A stretch of 36,832 bases of DNA from Streptomyces tricolor. GTDB taxonomy: Bacteria; Actinomycetota; Actinomycetes; Streptomycetales; Streptomycetaceae. The position numbers were made by a program, and so were the translations under genes. Each line of letters begins with the position of its first letter. Positions within the stretch are counted from its first letter, which is position 1. The DNA is taken from positions 1-36,832 of the forward strand of contig NZ_MUMF01000236.1 of the NCBI RefSeq assembly GCF_002155905.1. The letters are read 5' to 3'. The notes under the pieces are model-generated. The model was given only the letters and a program-made list of their open reading frames with translations. It made no database searches and was not told the origin of the DNA. Positions 16,241 to 23,662 of the stretch are shown here, piece by piece.

Positions 16241-17710
16241 TCAGGAGACCGAGGCGCTGTCTTCCGAAGATGCCACGCCTTGTTGCTTCATGCTCACGGG
16301 CGGCGTGGCCCTGAGCAGGCCGGCGCCAATGACCAGGGCGGCCAGTGTGAAGCCGGCGGCGGCCAGGAAGGCCACGTGGTAGCCGCCGGCCAGCGCTTCC
16401 GCCTCGGTCTTCCCTGCCGCGGTGAGGCTGTCCGTGCGCGCGCCGGCGAAGGCGCTCAGCACGGTCAGGCCCATGGCGCCTCCCATCTGCTGAGTGGTGT
16501 TGAACAGCCCGGAGGCGATGCCGGAATCGGCGGGTGTGACGGCAGACATGCCGAGGCCCATGATGGCGGGCGCGGCCAGGCCGAAGCCCAGCCCCATGGC
16601 GAGACTGGCTGGGAAGAAGTCCACCAGGTAGACGCCGTTGACTCGGGCGAACGACAGCATGACGAACGCCCCGATGATGAGGGCGAGTCCCAGGAGGAGC
16701 ATGGCGCGCTGGCCGAACCTGGTGATGAGCCGGGTTGACAGGCCGAGGGATACCGCCGCGATCACCACAGCGATGGGCACGAACCCCATACCGGCCTGCA
16801 ACGAGTCGTACTTCAGCACCTGCTGCAGGTAGAGCGTGCCGAAGAACAACAGGCCGAACATGGCGGCGATCATCAGGAACTGGACGATGTTGGCCGCGGT
16901 CAGGCTCCGCGAACGGAAGAGCTTCAGCGGCAGCAGCGGCTTGGCCGCCGTGGCCTGGCGTGCGACAAACCCGATCAGCAACAAGAGGGACACGGGACCG
17001 AGCAGCAGGGTCTGGGGCGCCCCCCAGCCAACACGCTCAGCGTCCACGATGGTGTACACCAAGAGCATCATGCCGGCCATGACCAGCAGGGCTCCCAGGA
17101 AGTCGGTGCCCTTGCCCATCCCCTCGCCGCGGTCGCGGGGGAGCACTCGTACGCCGACCAGGACCAGGACGGCACCGATCGGTGCATTGATGAAAAAGAT
17201 CCAGTGCCAGCTGAGCAGATCGGTGAGAACGCCGCCGAGCAGCGGCCCGACCGCTCCGCCGCCGGCGGAGGCAAAGCTGTAGGCAGCGATGGCCTGGGTC
17301 TGCCTGCGGCGCTCGGAGAACACGGTCGCGACCATGCCGAGGATGCAGGCGGAGGCGACCGCTCCACCGATCCCTTGGAGGAAGCGGGACGCGATCAACG
17401 CAGTCTCACCGGCAGCGACACCGCACAGCACCGAGGAGGCGCTGAACAGACCGATTCCGGTGAGGAAAACGGCCTTCCGTCCGATCAGGTCACCGAGCCG
17501 CCCGGCCAGCAACAGGAGCCCACCGAACGGAATGACGTAGGCATTGACCACCCAGACGAGGTTCTCGGAGGAAAATCCGAGGCCACGCTGCACAGCGGGC
17601 AGCGCCACGTTCACGATGTTCTGGTCAAGGACGATCATCATCTGGCCGACACAGAGCAGGATGACGGTCAGCCAGGGCGAGCCACTGACCGGCGCGTTGG
17701 GCAGGGGCAT
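16241..17710 (-). CDS. DHA2-family MFS multidrug exporter (EmrB/QacA type)
   Basis: 489-residue, 14-helix proton-driven exporter. Signature motifs: D1-type LDQNIVNVALPAVQ in helix 1, motif A GRLGDLIGRKAVF between helices 2 and 3, and motif C GGGAVGPLLGGVL in helix 5. ATG 17710 is chosen because GGGAGG stands seven bases upstream; an in-frame extension to 17752 has no support and would cross the inverted repeat. The divergent HxlR regulator 81 bases away shares the control region with the 7-bp inverted repeat GTTACAG/CTGTAAC. Such pairs usually export the ligand sensed by the regulator, often a quinone, aldehyde or dye-like compound. Confidence 0.92.
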   Translation of the reverse strand: MPLPNAPVSGSPWLTVILLCVGQMMIVLDQNIVNVALPAVQRGLGFSSENLVWVVNAYVIPFGGLLLLAGRLGDLIGRKAVFLTGIGLFSASSVLCGVAAGETALIASRFLQGIGGAVASACILGMVATVFSERRRQTQAIAAYSFASAGGGAVGPLLGGVLTDLLSWHWIFFINAPIGAVLVLVGVRVLPRDRGEGMGKGTDFLGALLVMAGMMLLVYTIVDAERVGWGAPQTLLLGPVSLLLLIGFVARQATAAKPLLPLKLFRSRSLTAANIVQFLMIAAMFGLLFFGTLYLQQVLKYDSLQAGMGFVPIAVVIAAVSLGLSTRLITRFGQRAMLLLGLALIIGAFVMLSFARVNGVYLVDFFPASLAMGLGFGLAAPAIMGLGMSAVTPADSGIASGLFNTTQQMGGAMGLTVLSAFAGARTDSLTAAGKTEAEALAGGYHVAFLAAAGFTLAALVIGAGLLRATPPVSMKQQGVASSEDSASVS

Positions 17711-17738
17711 GGTCGAACCTCCCTTTGGGGAACTATTT

Positions 17739-17762
17739 GTTACAGCCGACATCTTCTGTAAC
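17739..17762. promoter_or_regulatory. Inverted repeat between MFS and HxlR genes, candidate HxlR operator
   Basis: GTTACAG (17739-17745) and CTGTAAC (17756-17762) are exact reverse complements separated by ten bases; the next outer pairs are mostly matched. It sits midway in the 81-base divergent region, so one bound dimer could control both promoters. Confidence 0.55.
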
Positions 17763-17791
17763 CATCAGTCGCCGCGGAAGGAGGAACTTTC

Positions 17792-18214
17792 ATGTCACGC
17801 AGTAACACGCATGTGTCCCAGGAGGTCACCGCCCAGGCGTGTCCGCTCGTCGAGGTGATCGATCACGTGGCGGGCAAGTGGAGCATCAGCATCCTGGTCG
17901 CCGCCGCGCGTGGCCCCGTCAGGTTCACCGAGCTGGAACGCTCCATCGAAGGCATCAGCCGGCGAATGCTCACCCTGAACCTGCGCAGACTCGAACGCGA
18001 CGGCCTGTTGACGAGAACCGTTCATCCCACCGTGCCGCCGAAGGTCGAGTACAGCCTCACTGCCATGGCACGGGAGCTGCACTCCTACCTCACCGGCCTC
18101 GTGGAATGGGCGGAGCGGCATCGTGGCTCCATCGCCCAGGCCCGAACCGCCTACGACTTGGCGGCCGCGACCACGCAAGCCGGTCAGCCTGGCCCGCAGC
18201 CGGGGGTGCGCTAG
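17792..18214 (+). CDS. HxlR family transcriptional regulator
   Basis: 140-residue winged-helix protein of the HxlR (DUF24) family. The N-terminal CPLVEVIDHVAGKWSISILV contains the conserved cysteine (redox or electrophile sensor in several members) and GKW motif; RFTELERSIEGISRRMLTLNLRRLERDGLL is the recognition region, followed by VPPKVEYSLTAMAREL. The ATG 17792 has AAGGAGGAA at good distance. Divergent from the DHA2 exporter, it most likely represses or activates that gene and itself through the inverted repeat at 17739-17762. Confidence 0.92.
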   Translation: MSRSNTHVSQEVTAQACPLVEVIDHVAGKWSISILVAAARGPVRFTELERSIEGISRRMLTLNLRRLERDGLLTRTVHPTVPPKVEYSLTAMARELHSYLTGLVEWAERHRGSIAQARTAYDLAAATTQAGQPGPQPGVR

Positions 18215-19090
18215 GCCAGCTGACCTGCTTACGCCCGCAGTGTGAAGAGGGTCTGAGTCGGTTCCGTTCGGTGATGCCCTCGGGTCGTTGACGGTTGTAC
18301 CTACGTCGTAGCGGGCGGTGGGCCGTCGGTCTTTCGATCCGAGCGGCCGTCCCGCCCGGGGTGTGAGGGTTTGGGCGCACGGGCCGGACAGGCCGGGTGC
18401 GGGCGGAGGTTCCGGAAACGGCGGCGGACCTGGGCGGGGCGTCAACCACACCCCGAGGCGGACCTCGGTGCCGTCCGGGAGGGTCTCGACCTGGCCCCTG
18501 GCTTCTGGTGACGGTCAGGGAGCCTGTGCGGGCCGGGTACTGCTCCCAGGGGCCGCGCACCCCCGCTCCAAGGTCGCAGAACTGCCCCTGGGTGCCTTCA
18601 CGGGCACCTCGGGCTGCTGCGGGGGCAGGGGCGTGACGCCGAGAGGGCGGTCAGGCGTTCACGCTGCCCCTCGGCCAGCCCCTGCCGCACGACGGACGTG
18701 TAGTGCGCTGCAGCGCCGGCCACCGGCCGACGTCGGCCCCTGGAGATCTCGCCCGGCACGCTCTCCGCCACCCAGGAGCCCAGGGCCACCGGCCGGGCTA
18801 CTGGCGCTGCCAGTCCACCGGCCACGCCGGCCACCGGTCCGGATCGATCTCGGCGCGCTGCTCCGCCCGCCGCCGCGCCCGCTCCGGATCCGTCCCGCGA
18901 CCGCCGCCCTCGCACAGGTTCGCCAGCCGCTGCCCTACCGGCTTGTCGAGCGCCGTGGCGGTCACCGGAGCGGCCGGCGTGCCCGTGTCCGCGTCGTACA
19001 CGCGGGCCGCCGCCGCCGAGCCGACAGCGCCCCCGCCCGCATGGCACGCCGTTGGTCCGCTCCGGCCGGGGCCCGACGGCGCGCGGTCGC
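18215..19090. other. 876-bp region with no intact gene
   Basis: Contains a broken helicase-associated domain gene on the minus strand (about 18430-19000, annotated separately). The left 215 bases show a small palindrome CTACGTCGTAG (18301-18311) and nothing else recognisable. Long open frames here are GC-bias artefacts. Confidence 0.5.
18430..19000 (-). pseudogene. Frameshifted helicase-associated (HA) domain protein remnant
   Basis: Three minus-strand segments in different frames form one HA-domain protein. About 18960-18800: LDKPVGQRLANLCEGGGRGT then DPERARRRAEQRAEIDPDRW and PAWPVDWQR. About 18790-18640: GSWVAESVPGEISRGRRR then HYTSVVRQGLAEGQRERLTAL. About 18500-18440: ETLPDGTEVRLGVWL. This matches the repeated helicase-associated domains at the C-terminus of many Streptomyces DEAD-like helicases (WPVDWQRHY, QRERLAALGV, LPDGT..KLGVW). 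A stop after WQRQ and at least two frame changes show it is dead; the helicase core is missing. Confidence 0.7.
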
Positions 19091-20074
19091 CTAGCCCGCG
19101 AAGGCCCGCACCGGGTAGTGGTCCGAGAGGTTCGTGTACGTGTACGACGCCCCCCAGCTGGTCACTGTCCACGGCGCCGACTGCTCCCGGACCACCTCGT
19201 TGCGCCACCCGGCCGGCCGGGCGTGACCGGCGCGGGGGAGGACGTGGTCCAGGTCCTCGCGCGGATCGTCCGGGTAGCGGTCGCGGGCGACGGAGTTCTC
19301 CCGGGTGTCGAAGGAGTACGGGTGGCCGGTGCGGGCGTCGGCCCCGGCCAGGTCCGCGTCGGCGAGCATGCTCGCGTACTCGGCGCTGCGCGAGTCGACG
19401 TTCAGGTCCCCCGCGACCAGCACCTCCTCGTCGGCCGGGATGTTCTTGGCGTCCAGGAAGGCGTCGACGGCCCGGAACTGACGCGCCCTCACCTGGGCCG
19501 CCTCGCCCGCGCCGCACCCCGGGTCCGTGGACTGCGCGTGCGTGCCGACGACGTGCACCTTGGTGCCGTCGACGTCCAGCACCACGTACGCGAATCCCTT
19601 GTTGGACCACCAGTCGGCGCCGCAGGCGTCCCGGTAGACGTACTGCTCCCGGCGCAGGACGGGCCACTTGCTGAGCACGGTGACCCCGCCGTCCTCGGGC
19701 GTGGTGGCGGAGTAGGCCCCACCGGTCGCGTCCCAGCCGTCGCGGCCGCGCCCCACCACCGGTGTCTGGTAGGGGTACCGGTCCGCCGCCGCGCGCTTCA
19801 GCGCGTCCGACGCGGAGTTGTCGAACGCCTCCTGCAGCACGACCACGTCGTTGCCCTGGAAGAAGGACGCCTTCGGTATCTCCGCGGCCCGGTGGTCCTG
19901 CCCCCAGTTGGGGTACAGGTTCTTGCTCATGAGGAAGACGTTGTACGTCAGGACCCGCAGCGCCGGTGCGGGTTCCGCGGCGGCGGCCGGTGCCGGGCCG
20001 GCGAGCGCGGCGGCGGGCAGGGCGAGGGCGAGCACGGCCGCGGCGAGGGCGCGGCGCGGTGCGAAGGGCGTCAC
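19091..20074 (-). CDS. Secreted sphingomyelin phosphodiesterase (sphingomyelinase C-like)
   Basis: 327-residue exported enzyme of the endonuclease/exonuclease/phosphatase fold, bacterial neutral sphingomyelinase type, hydrolysing sphingomyelin to ceramide and phosphocholine with a divalent metal. The signal peptide is RRALAAAVLALALPAAALA then GPAPAAAA. Motifs: LTYNVFLMSKNLYPNWGQDH, metal Glu in VVLQEAFDN, GTHAQSTD, GDLNVDSRSAEY and the C-terminal catalytic SDHYPV. GTG 20074 follows GGGAGA. Sphingomyelin is not made by the bacterium, so it probably acts on eukaryotic membranes or serves phosphate/choline scavenging; related Streptomyces enzymes are known. Single gene. Confidence 0.9.
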   Translation of the reverse strand: MTPFAPRRALAAAVLALALPAAALAGPAPAAAAEPAPALRVLTYNVFLMSKNLYPNWGQDHRAAEIPKASFFQGNDVVVLQEAFDNSASDALKRAAADRYPYQTPVVGRGRDGWDATGGAYSATTPEDGGVTVLSKWPVLRREQYVYRDACGADWWSNKGFAYVVLDVDGTKVHVVGTHAQSTDPGCGAGEAAQVRARQFRAVDAFLDAKNIPADEEVLVAGDLNVDSRSAEYASMLADADLAGADARTGHPYSFDTRENSVARDRYPDDPREDLDHVLPRAGHARPAGWRNEVVREQSAPWTVTSWGASYTYTNLSDHYPVRAFAG

Positions 20075-20294
20075 TGGATCTCCCTGTCGAGGAAGGGGCT
20101 TGAGTGGCGCCGCACATCAAACCATCCGGGATTACCCGCAGGTAACACCCAGGCGCGCACAGATGGCGCTCAGTGGAGGAACAGGACGCCGGGGCCCTGG
20201 CCCATTGGTGGGCGGGCGGCGGCGCCGGATCCGTGAGCGGTCCCGGACGGGGGAGAGGGCTGCACGGTACGTCGGCGCCGCCGGGCGGCGGTGG

Positions 20295-21533
20295 TCAGGG
20301 GCGGCCGACCGAGGCCTCCTGGTCCGGTGCGAGGGCGTCCGGGCCGGCCCCGGCCTCCGGTGCCGCGCCCCGGACGCGGCGGCCGGTCAGCCGCAGGGCG
20401 AGCGGCTCGGTGTACCGGGCGGTCAGCGGGCCGAGCACGACCAGGAGCAGCACATAGGCGGTGGCCAGCGGGCCGAGGTCGGAGTCGATGCCGGAGGTGA
20501 CGGCCAGCCCCGCGATGACGATGGAGAACTCGCCGCGGGCGACGAGGGTGCCGCCGGCCCGCCACCGGCCCTTGGCCGAGATCCCGGCACGGCGTGCCGC
20601 CCAGTAGCCGGTCGCGATCTTCGTGAGGCTGGTGACGACGGCCAGGGCGAGCGCGGGCAGCAGCACCGGGGGGATGCTCGCCGGATCGGTGTGCAGGCCG
20701 AAGAAGACGAAGAACACCGCCGCGAACAGGTCCCGCAGCGGGGCGAGCAGATTGTGGGCGCCCTCGGCGACCTCCCCGGACAGGGCGATGCCCACCAGGA
20801 ACGCGCCGACCGCCGCCGAGACCTGGAGCTGCTGGGCGACTCCGGCCACCACCAGCGTCAGCCCGAGCACCACCAGCAGCAGCTTCTCGGGGTCGTCGGT
20901 GGAGACGAACCGGGAGATGTGCCGGCCGTAGCGCACCGCCACCAGCAGGACCAGGCCCGCCACGCCGAGCGCGATGGCCAGCGTGACGCTGCCCGCGGCG
21001 AAGCCGGTCCCGGCCAGCAGGGCCGTGACGACGGGCAGGTAGACCGCCATGGACAGGTCCTCCAGCACCAGGATGCTGAGGATCACCGGTGTCTCCCGGT
21101 TGCCGATCCGGCCCAGATCGCCGAGGACCTTGGCGATGACGCCGGAGGAGGAGATCCAGGTGATGCCGGCCAGGACGACGGCGGCGATCGGGCCCCAGCC
21201 CAGCAGCAGGGCCATGGCGGCGCCGGGCAGGGCGTTGAGGGTGGCGTCGACGATTCCGGCCGGGTACTGGGTCTTCAGGTTGGAGACCAGATCGCCGGCG
21301 GTGTATTCGAGGCCCAGCATGAGCAGCAGCAGGACGACGCCGATCTCGGCGCCGATGGCCACGAACCCCTCGCTGGTGCCGAGCGGCAGCAGCCCGCCCT
21401 CGCCGAAGGCCAGGCCGGCCAGCAGATAGAGCGGGATGGGTGAGAAACGCAGCCGGGCCGCGAGCCGGCCGAGCAGCCCGAGGCCCAGGATGATCGCGCC
21501 GAACTCGATCAGGAAGACCGCGGAGGAGTGCAT
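20295..21533 (-). CDS. Monovalent cation/H+ antiporter, CPA2 family (KhtU-like)
   Basis: 412-residue, about 12-helix transporter of the CPA2 (KefB/KhtU) family. It starts MHSSAVFLIEFGAIILGLGL and shows FSPIPLYLLAGLAFGEGGLL, EIGVVLLLLMLGLEYT, ILSILVLEDLSMAVYLPV (the ED pair typical of CPA2), and VGAFLVGIALSGE, then the FFVFFGLHTD segment. The C-terminal tail is short and acidic, with no TrkA-N domain, because its regulator is a separate coupled gene. ATG 21533 is preferred (GGGAG eight bases upstream); a GTG at 21542 overlapping the regulator stop is the alternative. Together the pair resembles Bacillus KhtTU, a K+ efflux antiporter. Confidence 0.9.
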   Translation of the reverse strand: MHSSAVFLIEFGAIILGLGLLGRLAARLRFSPIPLYLLAGLAFGEGGLLPLGTSEGFVAIGAEIGVVLLLLMLGLEYTAGDLVSNLKTQYPAGIVDATLNALPGAAMALLLGWGPIAAVVLAGITWISSSGVIAKVLGDLGRIGNRETPVILSILVLEDLSMAVYLPVVTALLAGTGFAAGSVTLAIALGVAGLVLLVAVRYGRHISRFVSTDDPEKLLLVVLGLTLVVAGVAQQLQVSAAVGAFLVGIALSGEVAEGAHNLLAPLRDLFAAVFFVFFGLHTDPASIPPVLLPALALAVVTSLTKIATGYWAARRAGISAKGRWRAGGTLVARGEFSIVIAGLAVTSGIDSDLGPLATAYVLLLVVLGPLTARYTEPLALRLTGRRVRGAAPEAGAGPDALAPDQEASVGRP

Positions 21534-21538
21534 CCCGA

Positions 21539-22024
21539 TCACTCCCGCCCGAGTATCGCGGCGGCGGCGTCGACGCCCTCGCGGGTGCCGATGACGATCA
21601 GCGTGTCCCCGCCGGCCAGCCGGAAACCGGGGCCGGGGGAGGGGATCGCCTCGGCGCGGCGCAGGACGGCCACGATCGACACGCCGGTCTCGGTGCGCAT
21701 CCGGGTGTCGCCGAGCAGCCGTCCGTTCCAGTGCGAGGTGCCGGACAGCTCGATCCGCTCGGCCACCAGGCCCAGCTCCGTCGTGGACAGCAGGGTGGGG
21801 CTGTGATGGGTCGGCGTCAGGGCGTCCACCAGGGCCTCCGCCTCCTGTCCGGTGAGGTGGACCGACAGTGCGCAGGCGTCCGGATCGTCGCGCCGGTAGG
21901 CGCTCAGCGTGCGCGAGCCGTCCCGGTGGGCCACCACCGACAGGTGGCGGTGCTCGCGTGTGGTCAGGTCGTACCGGACGCCGATGCCCGGCAACGGCGT
22001 CCTGCTGGTGCGTGCGGCGCTCAT
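21539..22024 (-). CDS. Antiporter regulatory subunit with TrkA-C (RCK_C) domain (KhtT-like)
   Basis: 161-residue cytoplasmic regulator. The N-terminal half is LPGIGVRYDLTTREHRHLSV with a conserved YRRDDPDAC segment, seen in KhtT-type subunits. Residues about 80-160 are a TrkA-C domain (IELSGTSHWNGRLLGDTRMR ... GVSIVAVLRRAEAIPSPGPG ... GDTLIVIGTREGV). KhtT/CpaA-type TrkA-C domains bind small ligands (c-di-AMP or cations) and gate the coupled antiporter. ATG 22024 follows GGGGG. The stop overlaps the possible GTG start of the antiporter, so they are one transcript. An inverted repeat GTTTC-N5-GAAAC (22050-22064) lies just upstream. Confidence 0.88.
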   Translation of the reverse strand: MSAARTSRTPLPGIGVRYDLTTREHRHLSVVAHRDGSRTLSAYRRDDPDACALSVHLTGQEAEALVDALTPTHHSPTLLSTTELGLVAERIELSGTSHWNGRLLGDTRMRTETGVSIVAVLRRAEAIPSPGPGFRLAGGDTLIVIGTREGVDAAAAILGRE

Positions 22025-22134
22025 GGCGGCCCCCCTGCCCGGCTGGATCGTTTCTTGGTGAAACCTTTATCCGAACCCTATCCCGGCGTTGATCGTCCGA
22101 GGGAGGGCGCCCGGTGGGCAGGGGGGCGGAAACG

Positions 22135-22317
22135 CTATGAGCCGGAGGCCGCGGTGCCCTCGCCGTCGACGGGATCGGGCTGGCACATGTGGCACAGCTC
22201 GTGGTCACCGTCGCGGGTGACGAGGGTCCCCCAGCCGAGGCACTGCTCGCAGTCGCGGGCGAGCCCCAGGTCGGGGTGGGGAGGCACGAGGTGGCTGCGG
22301 TGGGCTCCGTAGGCCAT
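22135..22317 (-). CDS. Small zinc-ribbon protein, unknown function
   Basis: 60-residue soluble protein beginning MAYGAHRSHLVPPHPDLGLA, with RDCEQC-LGWGTLVTRDGDHEL-CHMC: two CxxC pairs about 15 residues apart, a rubredoxin-knuckle zinc-ribbon arrangement. ATG 22317 is selected because the conserved part begins there and AGGAG lies 11 bases upstream; an in-frame extension to 22389 covers the promoter. No family function is recognised. The promoter region carries a perfect Crp-type palindrome (22414-22429), so the gene is probably under global control. A nucleic-acid- or protein-binding role is typical for such size and motif, but this is only inference. Confidence 0.7.
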   Translation of the reverse strand: MAYGAHRSHLVPPHPDLGLARDCEQCLGWGTLVTRDGDHELCHMCQPDPVDGEGTAASGS

Positions 22318-22387
22318 GCGGTGAGCGGCTCCTTGACGTGCGGAGGGGTCGCGAGGGGAAGCCCGACCACGATGTCCGGCTGCTCCC

Positions 22388-22429
22388 ATTATGTCCTACT
22401 TTTTGCTTACGTCTGTGACGTACGTCACA
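22388..22429 (-). promoter_or_regulatory. Perfect Crp-type site upstream of the zinc-ribbon gene, with -10 hexamer
   Basis: TGTGACGTACGTCACA (22414-22429) is a perfect 16-bp palindrome equal to the TGTGA-N6-TCACA consensus and to the Streptomyces Crp pattern GTG-N6-GNCAC. On the minus strand CATAAT (22393-22388) is a good -10; a start near 22381 would put the palindrome centre about 40-41 bases upstream, the class II activator position. The site lies 11-26 bases inside the gap before the aldo/keto reductase stop. Confidence 0.65.
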
Positions 22430-22439
22430 AATCTCCCGG

Positions 22440-23483
22440 CTAGCTGAGCTGCCCCAGCCGGGCGTCCCGCCACAGGTCCACGCCGCCCTCGGTCGCGTAC
22501 CGGTCGATCTCGGCCAGCTCCTCGTCGCTGAAGGCGAGGTTCTCCAGCGCCGCGACGTTCTGCTCCAGCTGCTCGACCCGGGAGGCGCCGATCACCAGGG
22601 AGGTCACCCGCTCGTCCCGCAGCGCCCAGGCCAGCGCCAGCTGGGCCAGGGTCTGCCCGCGCCGGGCCGCGATGTCGTTCAGGGCGCGCAGCCGGTCCCG
22701 CAGCTCGTCCGTCAGCCAGGAGGCGTCCAGGGACGTCCCCCGCGCGGCCCGCGAGTCCTGCGGGACGCCGTCCAGGTAACGGCCGGTGAGCAGGCCCTGG
22801 GCGAGCGCCGTGAAGCCGATGACCCCGAAGCCCTCCTCCTCCGCCGCGTCCAGCAGGCCCTCGGTCTCGATCCAGCGGTTGAGCATGCTGTACGACGGCT
22901 GGTGGATCAGCAGCGGGGTGCCGAGGTCGCGCAGGATCGCGGCGGCCTGCCGGGTGCGCTCGGCATCGTACGAGGAGATGCCGACGTACAGCGCCTTGCC
23001 CTGGCGGACGGCGGTGTCGAGCGCGCCCATGGTCTCCTCCAGCGGCGTGCTCGCGTCCAGCCGGTGGGAGTAGAAGATGTCCACGTAGTCCACGCCCATC
23101 CGGCGCAGCGACTGGTCCAGCGAGGCCAGCAGGTACTTGCGGGAGCCGCCGCCCTGCCCGTAGGGGCCGGGCCACATGTCCCAGCCGGCCTTGGTGGAGA
23201 TCACCAGCTCGTCCCGGTGCGGCGCCAGGTCCGTCCGCAGCAGCCGGCCGAAGTTCCGCTCCGCCGCGCCGTACGGCGGGCCGTAGTTGTTGGCCAGGTC
23301 GTGGTGGGTGATCCCGAGGTCGAAGGCGCGCAGCGCGATCTCGCGCTGGGTCTCGAACGGGCGGTCGTCGCCGAAGTTGTGCCAGTAGCCCAGGGACAGG
23401 ACCGGCAGGTCCAGTCCGGAACGGCCGGTGCGCCGGTAGCGCATGGTGCCGTCGTAGCGAGCGGGGTCCGCGACGTACGTCAT
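22440..23483 (-). CDS. Aldo/keto reductase, YghZ-type L-glyceraldehyde 3-phosphate reductase
   Basis: 347-residue NADPH-dependent aldo/keto reductase. The N-terminal RYRRTGRSGLDLPVLSLGYW is the family start; THHDLANNYGPPYGAAERNFG carries the catalytic Asp and Tyr and is the signature of the YghZ/Gpr subgroup (AKR14 type); VISTKAGW holds the Lys; SHRLDASTPLEETM follows. In E. coli YghZ reduces L-glyceraldehyde 3-phosphate and methylglyoxal, so detoxification of reactive aldehydes is likely. ATG 23483 has GGAGAAG seven bases upstream; a longer frame upstream overlaps the divergent transporter and is rejected. Divergent from the ProP-like gene with a 180-base shared control region. Confidence 0.9.
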   Translation of the reverse strand: MTYVADPARYDGTMRYRRTGRSGLDLPVLSLGYWHNFGDDRPFETQREIALRAFDLGITHHDLANNYGPPYGAAERNFGRLLRTDLAPHRDELVISTKAGWDMWPGPYGQGGGSRKYLLASLDQSLRRMGVDYVDIFYSHRLDASTPLEETMGALDTAVRQGKALYVGISSYDAERTRQAAAILRDLGTPLLIHQPSYSMLNRWIETEGLLDAAEEEGFGVIGFTALAQGLLTGRYLDGVPQDSRAARGTSLDASWLTDELRDRLRALNDIAARRGQTLAQLALAWALRDERVTSLVIGASRVEQLEQNVAALENLAFSDEELAEIDRYATEGGVDLWRDARLGQLS

Positions 23484-23662
23484 CGGGTCTTCTCCGGGTG
23501 GTGCCGTAGGGGTCGCCCCTGCGTGTGCGCACGGGCCCGTCCACCCTGCTCCCTGGCGCCGCGCAAGTCCAACCGCCGTCCCGGATGGGATTGAGCGGTT
23601 CCGTTTCTTAATCGGGCCACAGGGGCAGGCGGTGATCGACGGAGCGAGAAAGGGAGGCGCCC

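Noticed and set aside
19818..21443. 541-codon plus-strand open frame opposite the sphingomyelinase and antiporter genes
   Set aside because: Spans two well-supported minus-strand genes and has no recognisable protein features.
22050..22064. GTTTC-N5-GAAAC inverted repeat before the KhtT-like gene as an operator
   Set aside because: Arms are only five bases and could arise by chance; mentioned in the gene entry but not claimed as a site.
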